A DNA stretch of 64,000 nt from Cymodocea nodosa (lineage: Eukaryota > Streptophyta > Magnoliopsida > Alismatales > Cymodoceaceae), in NCBI GenBank assembly GCA_036874045.1, contig CM072338.1, positions 13,662,501 to 13,726,500 of the forward strand, given 5' to 3'. The translations under genes were made by a program, and so were the position numbers. Below, in pieces: positions 21,901 to 36,900 of this stretch (position 1 is its first letter; every line of letters begins with the position of its first letter). The notes under the pieces are model-generated. The model saw only the letters and a program-made list of their open reading frames with translations. It was not told the origin of the DNA and did no database searches.

Positions 21901-24900
21901 TCTAATACATTAACATTCTTGATTTCTTATGATTAAGTTTTTGACTCATTGGTATTATTATGACTTTCAAATGGAATTCACCAACTTTTGCTCTTCCATT
22001 TGAGGATTAGTATTTTGATTGAATCTTATAATAATTATTTTTATGAATTAAAATTTTAATTTAGGAGCATAGTGATCATATTCATCAGAACTCCAGATTG
22101 GAATGTGATCTTTCCAGACAGAAGACACATGGAAGAGTCACCACTACTTCCTTTGATAAATCTGAAAAGGAGGAAGAGGTAGAGACAAAAAGGAAAAAGA
22201 AAGAGGAAAAACTTCTCTTGAACGAAGAAAGAAAAAGAAAGAGACAGGTTGGTTTTGATAAGGATAATAACCTTGCTAGTTGATTGTTATCTCATTTGAA
22301 AGTAGATCCATATGCCATAGGAACAAAGGCTACAAAAGGAAGCCCTGAAGGCCGAAGAAGTACAAAGGAAGAAACTACAAAAGGAAAAGAATCAATGGGA
22401 AAAAGGAAAATTTGCACTCAAATCTATAATTGCTGAGATAGATGTTAAAGTGGTTGAAAATGGGGCAGTTGGAGGTATGGCAAAATATTCTTCCATTGCA
22501 TTTGCGTTTTTCACCATGTTTGATACATATATTTTCCTTTTTTGTTAAATTTCATTTATTTTACAGGCCATCTCTTGAGCAGATTTGCTGAAAAGGGACT
22601 TACTTATAACATAAAAACAAATCCAATGGAGAAATCAATATTGTGGAGAATGAGCATTCCTGATCAGATTTCTGAGGTACGTTCAGCTAATTAATTTTTT
22701 AAATAAAAAGGTTAGATCTACATAATGGTACATTAAGCCATCTAAGTTAATTTTTTCCTTCATTGTGATAGCATAATTGTTTAGTTTAGGTGTTGCATGG
22801 AGAGGATTAGTGTCTCAGAAAAAGGAAATATATCAAGGATCATATTGGTATAAATGCAATACTTTTATTGAAATAAACAAAAAAACTAAGTTTCGACTTG
22901 AAACTCAAGGATAAGATTAAAAAAAACTATAACAAGCACATATAAACACTTGATAAGTTTTCTAGGCAATTTTATATATAAAATGTTGCATACATTGAAA
23001 TACAGTACTTGTTGTCATGAAAAGAGACTTAAATCATATAGAAATAGTAGAAAGGGATTTCAAAGATCAGTGACTTTCATTCAAGATCGAACTGATAAAT
23101 ACCAAGATACAGCTGATTCACCCATGAAAATAGGATATTTTGAGAAGAGGGGAAAACAATGTTTTCTCCCTAGAACACCAGGTTTATGTATTGTGCATAG
23201 CTTTGGATTCAGTTAGACATAGTACAAAAAATCCATTGGCCTAATCGATACATTGATCTGGATCTGATATTGATTGATATAGTGTGCGTTTTGAAATACC
23301 TACTTGTATCAAATTGCCTAAGTCTAATCTTGATTCAAATGAATGAAGATCCATTTTTCCATGGATTGTTATCACTTAGATTCAAAAAATTTGCATTAAC
23401 AGAACATACATCAAAATAAATAGGAAAATTAAATGAAAAATAGAGATAGACAATGGAAAAAGGATGTTACCTTGGAAAGAGATCACTAGTGATCATTGCT
23501 GCTCACTGTGGATGTTGGAATCACTGCCTTCATCCACTTTTCAGGCCATTGCAGCCCACCTTTCATGCATTCTTAGCCGTTGGACAAGTCTTTATGGCTC
23601 ACCAAAGGGACAGAAGAAGCTTGTTGGTGAGAGGGGAGCCACTTGAGAGGTCACTGGAAGGAAAGGGTGGTGGGAAGTGGACAAAGAGAAGATTATATTA
23701 GCTTCTTGAGGCTTGAAAACAATTTCCAAATGCTTTTATATATGTTGGATCCATTAATGGATCTGATGTGGTTGATCATGCCAGGTGTTTAGGTGCCCTC
23801 TTATAACCTTGGTTGAAACATGTTATTTTTGTTGAGATGAAAAAGTAATATTGGTGGCTAACCTTTTTCTAGCCACCTAAAGCTTAAGACTTGGTGGAAT
23901 GAATATATACATTTGGAATTGTGAAGGTTTTGACAGTTTGTTTTCTAGAGTTGATGGTTATGGTGTAGTAGTCACATATGAGTGCCTCCTTAGGATCAAT
24001 CTTCTTATGTTGTGAACAAGGTGATGGGAGAGTAACAGGTGAATTTTTCAAGAGGACATTTTTGATAAATTAATTATCATGATTGTTGGTCTTCTATTCT
24101 CAAGGTTGTTGCTAAATGGTCCTAGTGCCTATGGCATTCTACAAAGTTTGTTAGTGTAAAACCTTGTTTATTTTGATGCACCATTGGGTTATCCTTATAA
24201 TTTATTGTAGTGAAAGAGAGGGTAAATTGTTATTTTACAGAAGAGATTACAAAACTTATACATAAGTAAATCTTTTACATATCAATTTATCTAAATACTC
24301 ATGGAACATAATAATAATTTTTAACACCCTTCTTTAAGTTGGAGCATATAGATCATGCATTCCAAATTTATTACATAATTCTTTGAAGACACTAACATTC
24401 AACCCTTTTGTAAAAGTTTTTGCAATTTGTTTGGATGACCTTGTGTAAGGTGTGTTAATTGTTTTTGCAAGTACTATTTCACAAATTCGGTGGCAATCCA
24501 CTTTTATGTGCTTAGTTTGTTTATAGATAGATTGCTAGCAATAAAGATAGCTATTTGATTATTACAATACACATTCATGGGTAGTTCAACCTTAACTCTT
24601 AGCTTAGTCAAGAGGGGCTTAAATTACATCATCTTACCAGTTGTATGTGCCATAGTTTGATATTTTTCTTTTACACTAGACCTTGAGATGATATTGTGCT
24701 TTTTACTCTAGGTAACAATGTTACGACCTAAATAAGTACAATAGCTAAATGTGGATTTTTTATCACCTTTGCCATTTGCATATCCTAAATCTAAGTAGGC
24801 TTCAATATGTTAGTGCTTATGTTTAGAATTTGTGATGTGCTACAAGCAATGTGTTCTTTCATACTACTGATAATTCAAGAAATAACAACAGAATCTTTTG

Positions 24901-27900
24901 CATACCATTATGCCTAGTTTATAGCCTTGACGTCTGAAGGGTCCTCCTAAATGTGTTTTTCCTTCTTGTGGGCTGTTAGTAAGGTTTTGAAAGTACTTGC
25001 CTATGTCTAGTAGTTGTTGAGTTTTACACTTGTAGTAGTGAGATTCTTTGTCCATATGTCTTTGTTAGGTTCCATGGATGTGAAAGGGTGCCAAGAGGTA
25101 GAGGTGGATTGTTACTTTGAGGTATTCCATAAACCCTAGATAGTAATGGTAGAGAGTTGAAAGAGTTTCAAGCCTATATTATTGTAAGGGAGAGTTGACA
25201 AAAGCTTTTATTGGCATTAAAAGAGGCCTGCCAAGAGTGGTAGGGTGAAAATAGGAGCCATTGGTGGTGGTTGTGTGTGTTGCTAGCAAAGGTGACAAGT
25301 GGCATTGGTGCTTCTCCAGCAGAAGTAGTTGGTGTCAAGTATAGGAGAGGTGGTGTGGCTACGATTGGTAGAAATGGATGGCAAATGCTAGGGTTTCAGC
25401 TAGTAGGGGCTAAGGTGGGTGACAAAAACTAGGGTTTCTCCTGATGCTATAATATCACGTGGAAAAGAAGAGGGTAAATTGTTATTTCACAAAAGAGATT
25501 ATATGACTTATATATGAGAGTTTATATCAATTTATCCAAATACCCATGGAACATAGCAATAATTTCTAACAATTGTCTTATCTATTATCCTAAAAGATGG
25601 TTAATTTTTGTTTTATTTTTTGTTTTATTGCCTTTTATTTTTCAATAAAATTGATTTTCACCTGATTATATTATATGATTTAAAATGTTAGATTGTAAAT
25701 CATGACATATGCAAAAAGTAGTGTTGTAGAAATGTGAATGTTTAGATGGATAAATAATAATATTATAAGAGATGAGTTAAATAATGATTTTATTAAGAAT
25801 AATGGAGTTACATTAGTTGTAGATAGATAACAGAAAATTGACTTAGATGGTTTGACCATTTCCTTGGGAAATCAAAGGATATGCTAGGTGAGGAGAGTTA
25901 CATTTTTTTAGGAAAGGAGAATTACTTAATGTAGAAGAAATTAAAAGAAATAGAGGAAGACCTAAAAAAGACTATTTGATCAGGAATTGTGAAAAAGAAT
26001 TAAATTTATGTAATTTAACTAAAAATTTGACTATAGATAGAAATACATGAAAGAAAAGGATTCATGTGGCCGACCCTACATAATGAGATTATGATTAAGA
26101 TTGTTATTTTTTTTGTTTTATCAATAATATTTCTTCATTTACCATTCAAAGAAAGTAACAAAGTGTTAAGATTTCAAACAGTAAATTTGTTCTACGATAT
26201 GTAAGGTTCCTTTAATGTTTTTTTATTCCATAGAATTATTTAATATATATTACGCAGACCTTATCTTATATTGAAAATTTTTATTTGTCTTTCATTTTCT
26301 TTATCTATTTTTATGTTAGCTGTGATTTGAATTTGGAGCCTTAATATGCATAATATTTTGGTTTACTACTTCCTTGTTTGTGTATCGTCATACATTTGTT
26401 TATGGAGAACTTGCTAGTTAAGTCAGGAAAAAACATTTAACCGGTAACTTATGTTATGTGATAAATAATTAATATTTTATGTTCATAGAATTGATTACTA
26501 TCAGCTGCAGTCTGTGTAGTATCTACTTGAAACTCATTTAGAATGATTTGAATTCTATTGTAAAAATTATTTAATACATACTATTTTACAAGCTTCAGAA
26601 AGAATAAAATAGTAGCTTTTCAGATACACCTGTAATTATCAAGGCAAAAGGTGATATTCCCAAATCATCAGAGGCAAGAGTCAAGCGGACCAGTAGATTG
26701 AAGCAAAGTGATGATTGATGAAATATAAATACATAAATGATAAAACTAAGCAGTCAATCATATAAAACATCAATAATTAAATCAAATATACATAAAACAA
26801 AGAAATATACAAATATTGTTTTGGTAAGTCAATGAAATAAAGATAATAAGCAATATATCTCAGTTAAATATCAAATATACTCAACACTTTGTCACTATCA
26901 TAAGAATGAAGTATAAGTTTATAAAAACTAAAGGTACTAATATACTAATCTACATACTGCAAAAAAGATTCTTGATAAGATATAAGGTAAAAGAATAAAG
27001 CATCTTCTTTTTTTTAAGATTACTTGATGTCTCGAAAATTCAAAAATCAGAAAAATCATTAGAATTTTTTTGAAAGGTAAATAGGGTTGTTCTCTTTAAC
27101 AAAATAAGCATCATCTTCATAAAAAAATTGATCTAGAAAATAAACAGTAGAAAATTAAGAAAGTAAAAATCTGAAAATGGGAAAAGTTAATATATTGTAT
27201 ACTTGAGATGACTGAAGTGTTGGAGCCAAAAGGTCATCGATTGATGAAAAGTAGCTCATTGGATGACTGTTGGAGTGGAAGAAAATTATTGAAAAAGCAA
27301 GAAAATACTTGATCACTAGAGTGATCAAGACATTCAAGACAAGAGGTGACACCTAAGGTGACAAAGGTTTGCACTCTATTGAACCTTGTCACCCTAGTTG
27401 GGCCTCAAACAAGGATCCATCCTCCTTGTCTCACCCGGTCACCTGAGGCAACCATGTGAGATGCCTTGATAACTCTAGATATACCATTGCTGTTTATTGA
27501 TTTACTTGCATGTTGCAACATGCATGGTTGACATTGTTACACATGATATGCAGTTGTCATCCATGGGAGCTGAAGTTCCATATGTGGCTTTTGTATATGA
27601 AGCAGAGGAATTCTGCAATCTTCTATTAACCAGTTCTTTTCAAGATCATATTTATAAAGTTAAAAGACAATACCCATCATTCACTGCTTGTTACATCACA
27701 AATAAACTGATGTCTTACGTGAAGAGAAGGTTAGGTTCTGTTATTGTTGGCTTTTTTTAACATTTTATTGGTATTTATTATTTGTGGAGGGTCAATACAT
27801 TCAGGACTTGCCTGTGCTTTTTTTTATTCCCATCGTATTCTGTTACCATTGAATTCATGATTGGCATCTGCCACAATTTTAGTTCACATGATTTTTTTGC

Positions 27901-30900
27901 TGATCAGGGAACAGAATCGGTATCGGAATCCATCAGAAATCAATTATTGGCAACGACCACCAATAGAGGAGGTTTTCTTGAATCCATCAAATAAATGATT
28001 TCTACCACTAACTGAGCCTAATTACTACTTTTTTCTTTAGCCAATTTACTTATGAATTGAATGTGATGGCAGGTTATGGCAAAATTGACTACTGACTTTG
28101 ATAGAGTTCACTCAAGGTTATGTACAGATGAGGCTGACTTGGCTGAGCATATAGTTGGTTTAACTTCCAGCCTTGCTGCTTGCAGATTTAGGTGAACTAA
28201 TTCTTTTATCTACTGTTTATTGTTGCTCTTGTTGAAGTTTTAAACAAAGGGAAGGAATGTACTTGTACATTTCTTAGGTCCCTTTTTGTTCAAAATTTTT
28301 GTTTTTTTTATCTTTAGAAATACTGTTTTACACCAAAATCTGAAATAAGCAATTTTTGTAATGTTTTTCTAATAGCACTACATTTTTTGAAGTATCCAAA
28401 ATAACTAGAATGATTGCTTGAAATAATGTACTTGGACCCATATTTTTGGAAAATGCTGATATATGAAGAGTTATGGTAAGCAAACGAGTTTTTATATGGG
28501 TTACTTGATAACTTTACAAGTTTTTACATGCCTTATGATTTTCTCCTTCCCACTACGGCTATGTTGCTGTACACCTGTCTCTGTTTGACAACACATATCT
28601 TTCTTTTGCAAGGCTACCACTCATATGTGCCTGCAGAGACTGGTCATTCTGATATGTTCTATTGTGGTCAAATATTTCTTGAGTGGTGGGATGATCCTTC
28701 AAGACTTGACATTGTTTGATCAAAAAAGGAAAGAACAGGTTGCACAACTGGGTTGTCCTGGTGCACTTGACGGTTCTGGAATCTTTGATGTAGAGAGAAG
28801 TTGGATGGTGGCAAAGATTCATCTGTATGCCATTTCATTGATTTGGCCTAATGCAGTCGGTTGCGTGGTCAGTCTGGACAGGGCTTCTTGGCAGGAATCA
28901 CCCTTAAAATGTTTCTCACCTCATGAAAATTGAACTGAAGAGAGGATTGCTCTCTGTCCTATTCAGTTGTCTTTAGACTTGACCAAGGGCAAAATGTTGG
29001 ATGAGTGAGACTCGACAAATAAAGGAGATGTTAGGTGGCAGTGGCGGTCAGATCAAAGAAAGTAAGGTTAGACTGGAAGTGTTGGAGAATGTTGGCAGTT
29101 TGGCATCCGGCATAATGGTGATTGTCAAGTGGGTGACACAGTTAAATCGATGGAAGTCTTGGTTGTATTAGCAAATTATGCCTGTAATAACTGTGTTAAT
29201 TAATTTTAGTCTATTGCGAAATGGTTGTTGAGTTCGGAATAATTAACACAACACTTGGCATAAATCTCATTGAAGTAGGGAGAAAAGTTGGATAGTTGCA
29301 CTCGACAATAATGGAAATGTTGGGTGACATAGGTAGTCGGACCAAAGAACTTTGGTTAGTCCTAAAAGAAAGGAGGGAAGAAGATTAAGAAATGTTGGGT
29401 TCTTGGACATGACAAAATGATGGAATATCGGATGATGCCTTTCTACGAGGGATTTGGTTGGATTGATGTATGGTTTAGTTCAACCAAAAAGAAAAGGATG
29501 AAAGTCTCGTGGGAAAAAAGTTGGGTGCCATGACTCGATAAAGGGATGGTGGACGTCGGTTCAATCGATCAACTTATCGGTTTGACTGGGGGAGTAGACT
29601 CAAGGTGAAGTGGGGTATGTTAGGTACTTGGACTTAACAAAACCTGAGTTTGTTGAATGATACATTTCGACAAGGATTTTGGTTAGACCAACATATCCTT
29701 CAATTCAACTAAGATAAAGGAAAAAATAGATAAGATGAGAAATGTCGAGTGTCAGATCCAACAAATCCTTGATTTGTCGGATGATCTCCTCTAATAGGGC
29801 TTTGATTGGACCACTACATCTTTTGGTTCAATTAGGATAGGGGGAGATAGGTAAGATGAGGAAAGTTGGGTGATTTGTCAGATGATGCTTTTTGACAAGG
29901 TTTAGTTGGACAGATATGGTATTCGATTTAATCGACAATAGTGATATAGTGAAGTTGATAATGTTGAGTGTTTGGACTCGACAAAATATTCAAATGTCGG
30001 ATTACAGACCTAACAAACAGGAGAATGTTGGGTCCTTGTGACTCAACAAAAAAGACTTAATTGGGATACATGTGGTTTGATGACAAGGCAAATGTGGAAT
30101 GTCAACAGCTACTTGATGTATATTACCACTACACGACTAGACATCCAATTTTCTATTGGTTTTGTTTCACATTATCAGCATCATGCAAGCAAGGCACATT
30201 TTCATGCTGCAAAATGTGTTTTGAGATATTTAAAAGGAACTGCAACTTTTGGCATCAAGTTGGGAAGGTCTGAAAATCCTAAATTGATAGGATATTCAGA
30301 CAGTGATTTGGGTGGTTCTATACTTGAGTTCAAGAGCACCTCAGGCTACTGTTTCATCTATGGAATAGAGATATTCTCATGAAGTTCAAGAAAAAAAGAC
30401 CTAGTGACTTAGTTTACAGCTAAAGCTGAGATTATTGTTGCTAATGCTGCAGTTAATCAAGAAATTTGGTTGCACAAGATTTTGGTTGATTTGCAATTAG
30501 ATCCAGTTGAAAGTATTGTGATGTATGTGGATAATCAAGCTGCTTTGGCTATATCCAATAATTTAGGCTTTCATGGTAAAACTAAGCATTTCAACATCAA
30601 GTTTTATGCATTGAAGGAGATGCAAAAGATTGGTGAAGTATCTTTGTGCTATTACCGATATGAAGACCAACTTGCGGATTTTTTTACCAAGCCACTACCT
30701 ATAGGTCGATTTAAATCCTTGAGAAGCAAAATTGGTGTTAGCAGTCCTTAAACCAAGGAGTGTTGGTGAACATGGTTTAGTAACTGCCTTGTATATGGGA
30801 GTATGTGGAGTTGTGTGTGTGAGTGAATTATCTAATTTATGTGTATCCATGAAGAGACTTTCATGGAAGTAGTGGGTAGTTATTGTGTTTGTGGTCAGTT

Positions 30901-33900
30901 ATTTGCTACACACGTTCGTCAAGTTCTTATGTCCTTAGGAGTAAATATAATTGTGTGTGGTATGCATGTGTCCTTTGTAACCTCTTGTAAATTTGTTAAG
31001 TAATGAAATTTAGCTTTCCTGGCACATCTCTACAGTGTTTTTTTCACTCTTCTTCAACTCTAGCAACCCAAGTCATCTTCACTTTCATCATCCTTGGGCA
31101 TTCCCTTTTATTCCAACACTCTGAAATGTCCAAATAACTTTTAAGAGTGTATTTAGTATGCTCTATTTAAGCCCAGGAAATTGCTAAGTTGTTTCTTGTA
31201 GTGGTTCTTAAATTACATGGGATACCTAAAACTATATTTTGTGATCATGATGCAATATTTATAAGCAATTTTTGGCAGGAATTGACGTGTTTAAAGGGAT
31301 CAAAATTGTATATGCCATCCTCTCACAACCCTCAGAGTGATGGGCAAACAAAATCTTAATCTTATATTGGAAACATACCTTTGATGTTTTACGTGTTATC
31401 AGCCTAATAATTGGTTATATTGGTTTCCATGGACAGAATTTTGGTACAATACTACAGTACATAGTTCTACAGGATTTTCTTCATTTGAAAGATTATATTA
31501 TACACCATTGTTGACCCCTTATTTACGGGGAGGACATAGGTTGCTATGGTAGGCAAGGAATTGCAATCCCAGGAAATTATTTTCAACATCCTACAACAGA
31601 ATATTTCAATGGCCCAACAGCATATAAAGGTTTATGCAGATGCATGTTGACAAGAAAAGGAGTTTGCAATAGGTGATTGGGTTTTCTTGAAATTACAACC
31701 ATATCATCTACAATGTACCATTCGGTGAAATCAGAAGTTGTTGTCGAGGTATCATGGACCCTTTAAGGTGGTGGAATGGATTGCCAAGGCTGCGTACTGA
31801 TTGCAGTTGCCAAAAGAGTCTTGCATACATCCTGTCTTCCATGTATCACAACTTCAAAGGAAGATACATCCACTTCACAATGTTACTTCTTTGGATGTTC
31901 TAGTTCATCATCCAGTAGTCAACAACTAACCCATTAAAATACTCCAACGATGAAAGAAGAAGTAGGGCAATTATGTAGGAATGAAGATTTTAGTTCGGTG
32001 GAAGAGAGAATTATCAGCAACTTGGGAGACTACAACCTTTTGTTGGCAAAATATCCTAACTTTGAGGATAAGGTCTCTTCTGCAGGGGGGCTACTCTAAC
32101 AAAGCTTGTTATGGGTTCAGCTCGAGTAATATTTTAATGTTGGTGTTAATGTGTTGGTGTTGGTTTATATGTTCTTTGTACTATTTGATAATAATAAGTT
32201 GTGGTTGTGTGTCAGTTAGAAAGGGAGTTAGGTACATTGGGTTTAGTTGTGCAGTTATGTTTGAAGGGGTGTGTGTTACGTGTTTGAAGAGTTCCTACTA
32301 TAAATTGGAGTTCCATACTTGTTCATTAGATGAATATGAAATATCTGCAAGAGTCTTATCATATATAAATATGGGAAGCTCTCTTGTCATAACTTTTAGG
32401 TAAATTTTTATAAATTTTGGATATAAAAATAATTTTTTTTCTTAATTACTTTTTTTATTATAGTCTTCTCTTCTACTATCTTTAATAATGTCTAACATCT
32501 TTATTTATTTACATTAATTATATCATAATTGATATCTGTAATTTATTATTAAATGTGTCCAACCTTTTCAAATCCAAATTTATAGAAAAGAAAATAAAAT
32601 GAAACCAAAATATAATTTTTGTGATTTTCACATATTTTTGGATGTGTACAAGGTTTAAATTTTCAATTGATTTATAGTATAGGCTACTTTTCAAATAAAA
32701 ATTTTCCTTCCACATTTTAGATTGTTGAGAAATCATGCATCTTCTTATTATATTATTTTCATCTCAAATAACATGTAACATTCTTTCAAATAAAAATAAA
32801 CTTATTAAAAGTAATTTTCCTTCCATTCTTAAAATTCAGTTTGAAGATGATTGTATGTAAAATTCTAAATAAATTCTTGTTTATCACTTTAGTTTAGAAA
32901 GGCCAAGATTTAGCATATTCTTTTATAATTTTGTATGATTTTTATATCTAGTGTGTTTCATAAATAAGAATTGTACACAACAAACACAATTTGAGCCATA
33001 ATCTTACCATATGAGGTTAGTCACATAAATCTTTTTCTTTCAAGTGTTTCTATCTATGGTAAAATTTTTGGTTAAATTACGTAAATTTAAATCATTATTC
33101 ACAATTCTTAACTACTTAGTTTTCAACCTTCCTCTACTTTTGGTTTTTTCTACACTGCTAATTCTCTTATCCTAATTGGTGCATCCTTTGACTTCTTAAT
33201 GATATTGTTAAATCACCTAAGTCAATTTTCTTTTATCATATCGTTAATTAGTGCAACTCTTTTATTCTTAATAAATTTTCTTTTTAATTTCTCTTACAGT
33301 AGTACTAATTTATTTAAACATTTGCAATTTTACGACACTAACTTTTTACATGTTATGCTTTATAGTCTAACATTTTAAACATGAAGTATAGTTAGGTGAA
33401 TAAAAGTTTTATAGTAATTTTCTTTTAATTTTAAGGATATCCTTCTATTATATACTGCAATACCAACAACATCAAGAACAAGAAAATATTCAAATACCAA
33501 TAAATGATACAAATTAGTCATTGCAACTTTCATCAATCACAACAACAGATTTAGATCAAGATATAATTGATTAAATTAACAGAGTTGGAATTGAAATTGC
33601 TCAAAGGAACTTCAAAGACACTTTTCTACTTTATACACCCTATTTTAATTTTATGAATAACATTTTCTATAATTTCATCATTGTTAATATAGATCTTAAG
33701 TACTTAAAAGTTTTTTTTTTATGAATCATGACCATGTAATTGTATACCTTCTTTGGTTATTTCTGTTTTTATTGAACTTGTACTCTATATATTTAGTTTT
33801 TAACCTATTCAATCTAGGTTTTTTAGACTTTAAAGCATCTGTTCATAATTCTTGTTAGGTACTATTGTTATGTTCCATGAGTATTTGGGTAAATTGTTAT

Positions 33901-36900
33901 GGAAGGGAGTAATTCCCGTATATAAGCCTTGCATTCTCTCTTGTTTGGAAGAAGATTTTTCACTCTTTTCTTCTCTACATGGTACTAGAGTTTTAAGGAA
34001 AACCTTAGCTATCGCTACCCACCATGTCAACCCCTCCCAACTACAGCCTTAGTCGGCCTTGGCCAAAACCCTAGCCACTGATGGTTGGAACCCTGATTGC
34101 TACTACATGCAGTCACTGATGCCTCTTTTAGACTTGACGCTAACTGCTTTGGTCAGGTAACCTCGTGTTAGCTGTTGCCACTGAACTTGTCAAATTGGTC
34201 ATTGGTTCCTCTACTTGTCTTTGTCAATGATCTATGTTACCAGTCGCCATTGTCCACTACTATCTACAATTAACCTAGATTTTTGTCTCACTCATTTAAT
34301 TACTTACAAGCATAATTTGTTAATTTTTCTTCATATTATTATATTCATTAATTTGATACTCTTAATAGTCAAGGTTTCTATATTTCATGTTATTAACCTA
34401 ATTTTAATGTTTTGGACTAATTTTTTTATCCACACTTGTTTATTAAAGCATGAGAACCTTTGTTTATTTTCATTTACATCTAAGCATCAATTCAAAGTCT
34501 CTAACCTTAAGAGTGTTACACAGAATGTGTAATGATTCTTTCTTATTTTCTTTTTATTGTACCTAAGGTTCAATGCAATGCATCACCAAGGAGATTGTCT
34601 CAAAGAATTATTTTAAGGATTCACGTTCATAAAGGGAGGGATGATAAGTTTTTATAGTTAGTTATCTACCTGTTGCTAACCCTCCTTTATCTAGACTTTG
34701 GGACTGAAAGAGTTAACCTATATAGGTGGAGTTAAATAAGTAATTATAGATGAATGAAAATTAGTTAGGTTAATAATCTTAATAAAATAATAATAATGAG
34801 ATATATTGTTATCTTCAGTAATAACAATATTTTGTCTATTGCTTGCTTTAAACTATAAGATAAAATATCACCATGTAATGCGTGGACTATCACGAGTTAT
34901 AAGATTTGGAAATAAGCATTCCATATTTTATAAATGATATGTATGAAAGAGCAATTAATAGTGTTAAAACCATAAGAAGAGAAATTAGGAAATTTTCAAC
35001 AAACATGGGTTTACACTAAAAACTCTCTTTAAGTCTATATCTATGTCTTGGTTATAGATAAAATAATTAGGAAAATTTAAGGAGATATATTTTAGTATAT
35101 GTTATTTGATGGTGACAGTTTTAGTTGATGAAAATATGATAGAAATTAATTTTAAATTAGAATTATTGAGAATTACTTTAAATCCTAAATAATTTAGATT
35201 GAGTAGGTTGAAAATTAAATATATGAAATGTAGGTTCTATAAAAATATAAAGAAATACACCAGTTAGGTGACAAAATTTGATTAGTACAGATAGAACTAA
35301 AACTAGTTGGTTGGGAATTATAAGAAAAAAATTAAATTTATGTCATTTAACTGAAGATTTGATTATATATAAAAATTTTTGAAAGAAAAAAATTGATGTG
35401 ACCGACCCTAAGTAGTGAGATTATGGCTTGAATTGTTGTTTTTGTGACTGAATTGACTACTTATTATGTAGAAGCATGCTGTTATTAGATATGATGGTAT
35501 TCCTTTATATTTAAGTAGTTCATCTTGTTTTGCCAGTTTACATTGACTGTTTAATTTTATATTTGTATCAAAATTTACCAAGGGTCTCCCTGGTAAATAA
35601 AAACCTTAGTAAGAACTTGTTTTCATAGTTTTTTAATAACCGATAATCTCTGCTAGAAACCAATAAGCCACAAAGCTAAAGATCCCGTGAATATGTTGAT
35701 GTGCAGGAAGAAGTGGACTTGGTTGTCTGTCAATGCTAATGGTTCTCTTGTTCCCAAGGGTTTCATAGACAAGAACGTTATAAGAAAGAGTTCCTGGTGA
35801 GTTTCTCTGTTATGAAATAAGCTGATTTTTTTGAGCAGTTATATGTTTAATTGGCCAATACCATATGGTGGGATTTAGGTATTGATTGTTGTTGTATATA
35901 TGCTAAATTACCAAAAATTGTGGCAAAGTAACCACGGGTTCTATATGGGTTTGTATTTCAACGCTGGGTCCTTCAAATCATCAAAACGATCCTGAAGCCC
36001 AAGCTTATTGAAGAGATATTAATGTTGCCTTTTCTTCATTCCAGAACCACCCTTGGTCATCAAAATGCCCAACTTCTGAATATTGGTAGTATCTCTTGGT
36101 TTCTTATTTGATAAAACAAAATACAACAAAAAAGCAACTTATTCCCTTAAGGTAGTGTATGGAACGTTCAACTTTTAAATAAAAATGCCACAAAAAATTT
36201 GTGTTATCTAAATTTTTGGAGGCAGCAGTTTATTCTGATAAACTGAATCTAAATCTTGTCATTAGATTATAGAATTGAGTAATCACTATATAAAATTGAA
36301 AATCCAGAATCACTTATAATTTAGGGGTAAACAATTTTAAAGGACAAACTGCTAATACGTATACCAAATAAGAAATTCATTTTTGACTTAAAAATCAAAT
36401 ATATCATGTAGACAAATCACTAAATTGGCAATTTAAAAATAAGTGAAAAGGAACACAACTTCAAATAAACGACAAATTGGTTTGTGTGTGAGCAAGGGCT
36501 CACGTATGAAAATGTAGACTTATGTTCACTAAAAAATTAACTATTTCATAAATAACTGAAAATAATGTGCTCCAGTTTAATGTTCTTGTTTTTTTGGGTT
36601 AACTTTTGAATAGGCTATTGAAACAAGGAAATTTTTGAAAAATGTGCTCATGTGTCTTTAAAACAAAACTTACGTCACTTGGGTGCCCACAATCTCTATT
36701 CTAGGAAGCACTGATATGATTCTGGAATTCGGATCTGACAAAATTCAGATTTGAGGATATGATAAATTTCTAAATTTAGAATATAATTCATTAAATGAAA
36801 AATATATTTAATTATAAATGTTTAAAATAAAATATTAAATAACAAAAAATAGGTATATACCTCATGAATGACACAATTCTATAAAAAATATAAAGAGTTT

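Noticed and set aside
22950..23350. Possible organelle DNA insertion in EME1 intron 5
   Set aside because: The composition seemed different, but I could not match any chloroplast or mitochondrial gene.
28528..28933. ORFs in EME1 intron 8 as a possible extra exon
   Set aside because: Exons 8 and 9 join in phase with conserved ACRFRKKW sequence, leaving no room for an insert, and no domain is recognised.
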